The notes under the pieces: model-generated
The model's database searches: none
What the model was told of the DNA's origin: nothing
Seen by the model: the letters and a program-made list of their open reading frames with translations, nothing else
DNA from: Sinorhizobium sp. BG8
GTDB taxonomy: Bacteria > Pseudomonadota > Alphaproteobacteria > Rhizobiales > Rhizobiaceae
DNA length: 64,000 nt
Assembly (NCBI RefSeq): GCF_016864555.1
Contig: NZ_CP044011.1
Coordinates: 2,933,501 to 2,997,500 of the forward strand
Direction of reading: 5' to 3'
Shown here: positions 56,675 through 64,000 of the stretch, piece by piece
Layout: each line of letters starts with the position of its first letter
Position numbering within the stretch: the stretch's first letter is position 1
Made by a program: the position numbers and the translations under genes

Positions 56675-57890
56675 ACCTTCTACCCGTCGCCGAGGCCCTG
56701 GACCGTTTGCTGGCGGCTGCCGTGCCTTCAGAGCGGACGGAAATCGTGCCCCTCCACGACGGCGCAGGCCGCGTGCTTGCGCAAGACGTTCGAGCCCGCC
56801 TGACCCAGCCGCCCTTCGATAATTCAGCAATGGACGGCTATGCGCTTCGCCACTCCGATATCGAGAAGCCCGGATCGGTACTGGCCGTCGTCGGAACGTC
56901 CGCTGCAGGGCACGCTTTCGGAGGCACGGTAGAACCCGGTCAGGCGGTACGGATTTTCACCGGCGCACCTCTTCCAGCGGGTGCGGATACCGTCCTTCTG
57001 CAGGAGGACGCGGAGAGACTGGACGAGCTTAGGGTGCGAACGACCTTCGTGCCAGCAAAGGGTCGTCACATCCGGCCACGCGGCCAGGACTTTACCGAGG
57101 GCGAAGTCGTCCTGCACAGCGGTGACCTCCTCGACGCCGGTCGCCTCACGGTCGCTGCTGCGATGAATTATCCGGAGCTCACGGTCTATGCCCGACCGCG
57201 GATCGCCCTCATCGCCACCGGCGACGAACTCGTGGCACCGGGAACACCGCCCGGCCCCAGCCAGATCGTCGCGTCCAACGGTTTCGGCGTCGCGGCTCTT
57301 GGACGGGAGGCTGGCGCGGAGATCGTTGATTTCGGCATCGTAAAGGACGATCCCGTCGCACTGCGGGCGGTCATTGAGGCCGCCGCCGCCACAGCCCCGA
57401 CGTGATCGTGACCCTCGGAGGTGCGTCCGTCGGCGACCATGACCTCGTCCAGGGCGTGATGCGAGAAGCGGGTATGCAGCTCGATTTCTGGCGTATCGCA
57501 ATGCGCCCGGGAAAACCCTTGATGGTCGGCAAATTGGGTAAGGCACAGGTGTTCGGCCTGCCCGGAAATCCGGTTTCGAGCCTCGTTTGCGGTTTGTTGT
57601 TCCTGGAACCCCTCGTGCACCGGCTCGCTCGAACCCCGGCCAGGAATCGTTTGCGCACGCTGGTGACCGCGACCGCTCTAGCCGAGAACGATCGCCGCCA
57701 GGACTATTTGCGCGCACGCATCATCCGCTTGCAGGATGGCTCGCTCGCGGCGAGTGCGTTCGGCCAGCAGGACTCCTCCATGATGAAGGTTTTTGCCGGA
57801 TCGGACTGCCTGATCGTCCGCCCGCCGCATGCCCCGGCACTGGAAGCCGGCGCGCAATGCGATGTCCTCATGCTGCGGGAGCCAGCCTGA
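56671..57890 (+). CDS. moeA: Molybdopterin molybdenumtransferase, with a frameshift
   Basis: Inserts molybdate into adenylated molybdopterin. The first 243 residues (to I-E-A-A-A-A-T-A-P) have the D-N-S-A-M-D-G-Y-A signature and the I-F-T-G-A-P-L-P-x-G-A-D-T loop. The remainder is in the next frame from [15 protein letters not shown], with G-L-P-G-N-P-V-S. The C-run at 57395-57398 has four bases where five are needed. Restored, it gives about 406 residues, the normal length. Coupled to moaC. Confidence 0.92.
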
Positions 57891-57961
57891 GATTCTCGCT
57901 GCTTCGTCGAGAATAATCTCGCATTCTGCGCCGTACCTTCACGAAATCTTATCCACTTGCG

Positions 57962-57976
57962 GAACACATATGGAAC
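57962..57976. promoter_or_regulatory. LexA (SOS) box before lexA
   Basis: GAAC-ACATATG-GAAC, the other-strand form of GTTC-N7-GTTC, lies 51 bases before the lexA ATG. A second, imperfect copy, GTTC-TGGATTT-GTTT, is at 57988-58002 on the same face, suggesting two operators for autorepression. Confidence 0.85.
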
Positions 57977-58027
57977 ATATAGTGTCTGTTCTGGATTTGT
58001 TTCACTAATGATTCTGGGGTGCAGGAT

Positions 58028-58744
58028 ATGCTGACGCGCAAGCAACAGGAACTTCTCTTGTTCATCCACGAGCGGATGAAGGAGTCGGGAATCCCGCCAT
58101 CCTTTGATGAAATGAAGGATGCGCTCGACCTGGCATCCAAGTCCGGCATCCACCGGCTCATCACGGCGCTGGAGGAAAGAGGCTTCATCCGCCGCCTCCC
58201 GAACAGGGCGCGCGCCCTCGAGGTCATAAAGCTGCCGGACTCCTATTCATCGAGCCTTCAGCCGAAGCGCGGTTTCTCGCCGAGCGTGATCGAGGGAAGC
58301 AGAGGCAAGACACAGCCGCCTCCAGCACAGAAAGCGGCGGCAGGCGACGACTTCTCCTCGTCGGTCTCCATCCCCGTCATGGGCCGGATCGCTGCCGGTG
58401 TGCCGATTTCCGCTATCCAGAACAACACCCACGACATTACCATTCCGGCCGAAATGATCGGCAGCGGCGAGCACTATGCCCTTGAGGTCAAGGGCGACTC
58501 GATGATCGAGGCCGGCATTCTCGATGGTGACACCGTCATTATCCGGAATGCCAGCAACGCCAATCCGGGTGAAATCGTAGTAGCCCTCGTGGACGACGAG
58601 GAAGCGACGCTAAAGCGGTTCCGTCGCAAGGGTGCGTCCATCGCTCTCGAGGCGGCAAACCCCGCATACGAAACAAGGATCTTCGGCCCTGACCGCGTGA
58701 AGATCCAGGGAAAGCTTGTGGGGCTCATCCGCCGCTATCATTGA
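58028..58744 (+). CDS. lexA: LexA repressor
   Basis: 238 residues from ATG 58028 ([10 protein letters not shown]); a GTG 9 bases earlier is in frame. SOS repressor and self-cleaving serine protease. N-terminal winged helix with [11 protein letters not shown]. Cleavage site Ala123-Gly124 in R-I-A-A-G-V-P; catalytic Ser158 (K-G-D-S-M) and Lys196 (T-L-K-R-F). A longer linker (about 70-110, Ser/Gln/Pro-rich) than in E. coli is usual for Alphaproteobacteria. It carries its own SOS box and should also control uvrA/ssb here. Confidence 0.96.
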   Translation: MLTRKQQELLLFIHERMKESGIPPSFDEMKDALDLASKSGIHRLITALEERGFIRRLPNRARALEVIKLPDSYSSSLQPKRGFSPSVIEGSRGKTQPPPAQKAAAGDDFSSSVSIPVMGRIAAGVPISAIQNNTHDITIPAEMIGSGEHYALEVKGDSMIEAGILDGDTVIIRNASNANPGEIVVALVDDEEATLKRFRRKGASIALEAANPAYETRIFGPDRVKIQGKLVGLIRRYH

Positions 58745-58764
58745 GGCACGCGTCCGCCTGACGC

Positions 58765-61209
58765 CTACTCCGCCTTGAACTGATTGCTGCGCCAATCATA
58801 TGTACGGTGCATGGCCCATGGCCTGTCCAATGACGTGATCGACGTCTCGATGCGGGCGTTCGCGGGAAATGACCCGTGCCCGCCCAGAGCATAGATTTCG
58901 AGCGCTCCTGTCCGCCTCAACGTCTGTGCCGTTACGATGGTGGCACTGCAAGCCGCGGATTTCAGGAATTGCGGCGCGATCACCAGATCTGCCGTTCCGC
59001 AGGCCGCTGCAAGGTAGGCCGGATCCTCGATTGCCACGATGCGCCATCCGGAAGGCGACCGTACGGCACACCATTGTTTCGGGCGGCATAGGAACCGCGA
59101 GGGTTCGGCTTGCGCGCCAAACGCCTCCTTCATCGCCGCGCGGACGGCTGGGCCGTCCTCCATTTTATGGTCGCGACCGGACAGCGTTTGACGCCGGGTT
59201 GCTGTCTCGCCGAATGTACTGGCACGCGCTGCGGCCATGTGGGGGGGGCTGTAGGGACCGAGACGCAGAGCTCGCCGCCACTGATCATAGACGAAGGCTG
59301 GCGGTTTCTGCCTGTTGATCGACACGCCTGTTGCAGAGACCACGCCAACGAGTTTTGCATCCTCGGAAACGAGTACCTCCGGCAGCCTCGTTTCCGGGAG
59401 GAGTGCCAGGATGCCAGCCGCGATGAGCGGAAGGCCGATAAGCCGCAGTCTCGTATGCAGGATGCAGAGCAAGCCGCCGCCCGCTGCGATCAGGTAGACG
59501 CTTTCCTGCGGTAGGCGGCCAGTGACGATTTCCCCTCCCCACCCCGCGACCCAGTGCGACATGTCGATCATCCACCCTATCCCCTTGCCCATCACATAGA
59601 GGGCAGGTTGGTCGATCCCGAACGGCATGAGCAGCATTGCGATCATGCCTGCGGGCATGACGACTAGGCTGATGACGGGCATGGCGACGAGATTTCCGGC
59701 AAGCCCGAATGCCGGAATGCGATGGAAATGCGCCATGGAGTAGATAAGGGTGGCGAGGCTTCCAACCAGTGACGACAGAACCAGTCCGCTGATGAAGGCC
59801 GTGACCGGTCGCAGGATCCGGGTAGTCCTGAGCGAGGCCGTCGCGCGTTTTACCGGGCGATCACGCCAGATAGCATAGGCGGCCACCAGTCCGAGCGTAG
59901 CCGCGTAGGACATCTGGAAGCCCGGTCCCGTCACCGCCGACGGCGTGACGGCGAGGATGACCAGCGCCGAAAGGGCGATGTTGCGCAGGCTGATCGCAAC
60001 ACGGTCGAAGAACACGGCTATGAGCATGATCGAGATCATGATCCAGGACCGCACTGCCGAAACGGCGCCGCCGGAGATCAGGATGTAGAGCGTCACCATC
60101 CCGAGCGCACCGGCTGCTGCGAACTTTCTGATGGGATAGCGCTCGGCAAGCCCCGGAAAGATCACAAGCACCGACCGGGCGCCGACCAGGAAGGTACCGG
60201 CCGCGAGCACCATGTTGAGGCCGGAGATTGCGAGCACATGCGCAAGTCCCGCCTGCCTCAGTGCTTCGACGGTCTCGTCGCTGATCGCGCGCTGTTCGGC
60301 GGTGACGAGAGCCGCAGCGATCGCACCGGAATCCCCCGGAATCGCGTCCCGAATTCTATCCGAGATCCCGTTTCTCCATCCCTCCACTTTCTGCCAGAAG
60401 GCCTCGCGCAGACCAACCGCTTCGACATCCTCCATGCGCGTCTGAATGAGCTCGGGTTTTCCGTAGAAGAAACCGACGGCACCCGTGCCGGCCATGTAGG
60501 CATCGAAGGAAAAGTCATTGAGACCAGGGAGGGCTGGTCCCGAGGGAGGGCTCAGTCTCGCTCGCCCCGTGATGATGTCCCCCAAATCAAAAGGGGCGCT
60601 CTTTCCTCGGGAGATAATGTTGATGGTCATCGGAGGACGCCTGAGCGCAGGGTCATGCGTGCTGGTGAGCCTCAGGGTGTATCGGACACGACCGCCCGCG
60701 TCCGCCTCCCTCGCCAGAACGCGCCCCTCGACAGTCGTCGTCACCGGGCAGTCCAACAGGATCGTCGACATTCTCTCGCTTTCCCAGGCCGCGAAGAGCA
60801 TGCCAAGCGGCATCAGGAAAGCGGCGGCGGCGACAGGCATTCTCCAGTCCGGCGCGTATCGCATGCGGAAGGCCGGCCACGCGAATACGGCGCAGGAAAG
60901 GGCGACAAAGACGAGTGGCGGATCATGGGGAAGCAAGAACCACAAACCGGACCCCGTCCCCAACAGCACGGGAACAAAGAGGAAGAAATGCCCGTGGTCA
61001 CCCTCGGTGGCGATTGCCTCGCGCGCCTGTCCGCCTAGACCGTTGGCGCGGTGAATGGCGTTCCTGAGCCTTTGCCCGACGCCGTGGCGGATGTCCGCCC
61101 CTTGCCTCGGAAACGATTTCTGCACTTCAACCTTGGGATGCGGCAGCCGAGGAACCTGACCCTCGATGTCAGCCTGCAGCGCATCATGCGTGTCCTCGCT
61201 TATCCGCAT
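58765..61209 (-). CDS. comEC: ComEC/Rec2 family DNA-uptake channel protein
   Basis: 814 residues. Ten or more membrane segments. An N-terminal DUF4131 region (about 100-260) is followed by the Competence domain (about 290-570; A-I-S-G-L-N-M-V-L-A and W-I-M-I-S-I-M-L-I-A-V). The C-terminal region (about 620-814) is a degenerate metallo-beta-lactamase-like part that lacks the H-x-H-x-D-H motif. In competent bacteria ComEC carries single-stranded DNA across the inner membrane; rhizobia keep the gene without known natural competence. The first 70 residues are polar and poorly conserved, so the start is uncertain. It converges with lexA. Confidence 0.87.
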   Translation of the reverse strand: MRISEDTHDALQADIEGQVPRLPHPKVEVQKSFPRQGADIRHGVGQRLRNAIHRANGLGGQAREAIATEGDHGHFFLFVPVLLGTGSGLWFLLPHDPPLVFVALSCAVFAWPAFRMRYAPDWRMPVAAAAFLMPLGMLFAAWESERMSTILLDCPVTTTVEGRVLAREADAGGRVRYTLRLTSTHDPALRRPPMTINIISRGKSAPFDLGDIITGRARLSPPSGPALPGLNDFSFDAYMAGTGAVGFFYGKPELIQTRMEDVEAVGLREAFWQKVEGWRNGISDRIRDAIPGDSGAIAAALVTAEQRAISDETVEALRQAGLAHVLAISGLNMVLAAGTFLVGARSVLVIFPGLAERYPIRKFAAAGALGMVTLYILISGGAVSAVRSWIMISIMLIAVFFDRVAISLRNIALSALVILAVTPSAVTGPGFQMSYAATLGLVAAYAIWRDRPVKRATASLRTTRILRPVTAFISGLVLSSLVGSLATLIYSMAHFHRIPAFGLAGNLVAMPVISLVVMPAGMIAMLLMPFGIDQPALYVMGKGIGWMIDMSHWVAGWGGEIVTGRLPQESVYLIAAGGGLLCILHTRLRLIGLPLIAAGILALLPETRLPEVLVSEDAKLVGVVSATGVSINRQKPPAFVYDQWRRALRLGPYSPPHMAAARASTFGETATRRQTLSGRDHKMEDGPAVRAAMKEAFGAQAEPSRFLCRPKQWCAVRSPSGWRIVAIEDPAYLAAACGTADLVIAPQFLKSAACSATIVTAQTLRRTGALEIYALGGHGSFPANARIETSITSLDRPWAMHRTYDWRSNQFKAE

Positions 61210-61340
61210 TCGAAGGCGAACTCCGCAAACCGCGGAGGATCATGCAGTCAATTGCGCGTCATTGCAATCTACGGTCGATAAAACGGCCTGTCAGAGGACA
61301 GAAGATATGCCCCCTCCCTAATTTTAGTTTCACGCCCAGA

Positions 61341-61488
61341 AGTTGCTTGCAACTGCAGCGGAAGAGTAGATATTGCGTTGCCGGGACGCCGTATTGCAAC
61401 GCACCATTCTCCCTTCGTCATGCTTGGCAGGGGGGCGCAAATGGGATAGCAACACCGCAGTCTACAGGTCTGGCACAAAACTGTGCCA
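61341..61488 (+). promoter_or_regulatory. Cluster of inverted repeats in the gltA leader
   Basis: Three perfect inverted repeats lie in the 301-base gap before gltA: AGTTGC-TT-GCAACT (61341-61354), TGCGTTGC-N14-GCAACGCA (61374-61403), and TGGCAC-N6-GTGCCA (61471-61488). The first two share the half-site GTTGC/GCAAC, with another copy at 61449. They may be operators or leader hairpins; no known factor can be named. Confidence 0.45.
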
Positions 61489-61510
61489 CGTGGCAGAAAC
61501 GGAGGTCGTG

Positions 61511-62806
<1,296 letters not shown>

Positions 62807-62824
62807 GGCAGGCCCTCAAAAGAC

Positions 62825-62858
62825 AAAGCCCGGTCAGAAATGACCGGGCTTTTTTTTT
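62825..62858. terminator. Terminator shared by gltA and lpxB
   Basis: AAAGCCCGGTCA - GAAA - TGACCGGGCTTT followed by more T: a perfect 12-bp stem with a GNRA-type loop. It ends gltA on the plus strand. The stop codon of lpxB (minus strand, TGA at 62836-62834) lies in its left arm. Confidence 0.93.
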
Positions 62859-64000
62859 GTCAGCAGTTCGAGGACGATCGCCGCGGCGTGTTCTCCAGGC
62901 GGCATTTCCGTCTGCATCCGTCGATGGACAAGCGCGTAGCCTTCCATGACCGCGCGACGCTGAAGTGTGTCGCAGGAGAACCTCTCGATCGCACGCGCAA
63001 GGGCCGCGGGACGAATTGCCTCGTTCAGATATTCCGGCACGATGACGTAATCAGCAATCAGGTTGGGCAGCGCCGCAGTCCAGGTCTTAATGCGTTTCGC
63101 CATCAGCTTGACCAACCAGTCGACCTTGTAACAGGAGATGGCTGGAACACCTGCGAGTGCTAGCTCGAGAATAACCGTTCCCGAGGCGGCGAGCGCGACG
63201 TCTGCCTCCGAGAAGGCCTTCCACTTGTCGGCCACTGTCGCCGTGATGACCGGCTTGATCGCCCAATCCGCCGTGAGTTCCCTGACCAACGCTTCCTGTG
63301 TCGATACCGTCGGCAGGAGAAATCGCATGCCGGGATTTCGCGTGGCGAGCATCTGGACGGTTTCCGCAAAGAGCGGCATCAACCGGACGATCTCGGTCGA
63401 TCTTGATCCGGGCAAGAGGAGGCAGGTCGTTTGCGCCGGATCTTGCAGCACTTCCTTGGCAAGCTGCTGCCTCCGGATTGCCTGAACCCTGTCATCTGCA
63501 GAAAGCCTGTGCCCTACATAGGTGGTCGGCGGACCGCCCAGCCTCGCCATGACTTCCGGCTCGAACGGCAGCACCGCCAAGACGTGGTCCACATAGGGCA
63601 CCATCTGGCGCGCGCGTTCTTCCTTCCAGGCCCAGACGCTGGGACACACGTAGTTCACGATCGGAAGATCGGGTAGTTTCCTGCGCACCTTCCGGGCAAC
63701 GCGGTGCGTGAAATCGGGACTGTCGATGATGATGAGAACGTCCGGTTTTTCCGCGACGATCGCATCGGCTGTCTGTCGAATGCGCCGGACAAGGCTTGGC
63801 AGCCGGGCGAGCACTTGCGTAAGTCCCATGATCGACAGTTCGGAATAGTCGAAAAGAGACTGGAGGCCCTGCCTGTGAAGGGACTCGCCGCCGACGCCGA
63901 CCAGCGACACCCCATTGGGCAATCTCCGCCGGAGCGCTTCGACCAGATCACCGCCCAGAAGATCCCCCGAAACCTCTCCGGCGATGACTGCGATCTTGAG
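62834..64000 (-). CDS. lpxB: Lipid-A-disaccharide synthase, 5' end beyond the window
   Basis: About 388 residues are present; the minus-strand frame is still open at base 64000 (L-K-I-A-V-I-A-G-E-V-S-G-D-L-L-G), so only the first few residues are missing. Glycosyltransferase family 19; joins UDP-diacylglucosamine and lipid X. The A-G-E-V-S-G-D opening, D-S-P-D-F-T-H-R-V, Y-V-C-P-S-V-W-A-W, L-L-P-G-S-R and A-A-S-G-T-V-I-L-E are all family signatures. It acts at the inner face of the inner membrane. The stop sits within the gltA terminator. Confidence 0.95.
   Translation of the reverse strand, partial: LKIAVIAGEVSGDLLGGDLVEALRRRLPNGVSLVGVGGESLHRQGLQSLFDYSELSIMGLTQVLARLPSLVRRIRQTADAIVAEKPDVLIIIDSPDFTHRVARKVRRKLPDLPIVNYVCPSVWAWKEERARQMVPYVDHVLAVLPFEPEVMARLGGPPTTYVGHRLSADDRVQAIRRQQLAKEVLQDPAQTTCLLLPGSRSTEIVRLMPLFAETVQMLATRNPGMRFLLPTVSTQEALVRELTADWAIKPVITATVADKWKAFSEADVALAASGTVILELALAGVPAISCYKVDWLVKLMAKRIKTWTAALPNLIADYVIVPEYLNEAIRPAALARAIERFSCDTLQRRAVMEGYALVHRRMQTEMPPGEHAAAIVLELLTKKKPGHF

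Noticed and set aside
61471-61487. Sigma-54 promoter of gltA at TGGCACAAAACTGTGCC
   Set aside because: The GG and GC pairs are 13 bases apart instead of 12; the sequence is better explained as an inverted repeat.

Overview
The window looks like a piece of chromosome from an alphaproteobacterium of the order Rhizobiales, most likely family Rhizobiaceae (Sinorhizobium, Agrobacterium or a relative). The grounds are high GC content, the gene order (rlpA-dac-tmk-holB-metG-tatD; glnB-glnA; mfd-sdhE facing recG; trpD-trpC-moaC-moeA-lexA-comEC; gltA-lpxB), alphaproteobacterial SOS boxes of the GTTC-N7-GTTC type, an IalB protein, and a sigma-54 promoter on glnBA. Genus is not settled from sequence alone. 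No tRNA, rRNA, IS element, prophage or CRISPR array was seen. Nearly everything is housekeeping core genome; the more accessory part is the first 8 kb.

Layout. 1-2.4 kb: the 5' end of a LysR regulator gene, divergent from a three-gene set (DJ-1/PfpI, ABM monooxygenase, aldo/keto reductase) that looks like electrophile or quinone detoxification. 2.7-7.9 kb: a D-Ala-D-Ala ligase-like ATP-grasp protein, then a membrane class III nucleotide cyclase with a TolB-N-like and a TPR domain, followed by two stand-alone paralogues of its TPR domain. 8-16.5 kb: cell-wall, replication and translation genes (rlpA, a PBP5-family protein with altered motifs, tmk, holB, metG, tatD, a PhnP-like hydrolase), split by an antisense TSUP permease. 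16.5-26 kb, mostly minus strand: purC, tgt, queA, two cyclophilins, coaD, two tiny membrane-protein genes on plus, gyrA. 26-33 kb: marC, ssb and uvrA sharing an SOS box, a DUF72 protein, and NAD(P)HX repair. 33-36 kb: the nitrogen-control pair glnB-glnA, then hspQ. 36-46 kb: ialB, a peptide-binding protein, FrnE-like DsbA, mfd-sdhE and recG. 46-52 kb, minus strand: a Na/Pi cotransporter, glmU, glmS, a GNAT protein and a DUF502 protein. 52-64 kb: ppiD, trpD, trpC, moaC, moeA, lexA, comEC (minus), gltA and a truncated lpxB (minus).

Five conserved genes (tgt, queA, recG, trpD, moeA) each carry one apparent single-base deletion in or beside a short G/C run. The protein on both sides of each break is normal, so read or assembly error is the likeliest cause and I annotate them as single CDSs with a frameshift. 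The observations most worth a second look are the cyclase with two 'headless' TPR paralogues, the DacF-like protein that has lost two of its three active-site motifs, the cluster of inverted repeats before gltA, and the regulatory sites (SOS boxes, sigma-54 promoter, LysR-type palindrome).
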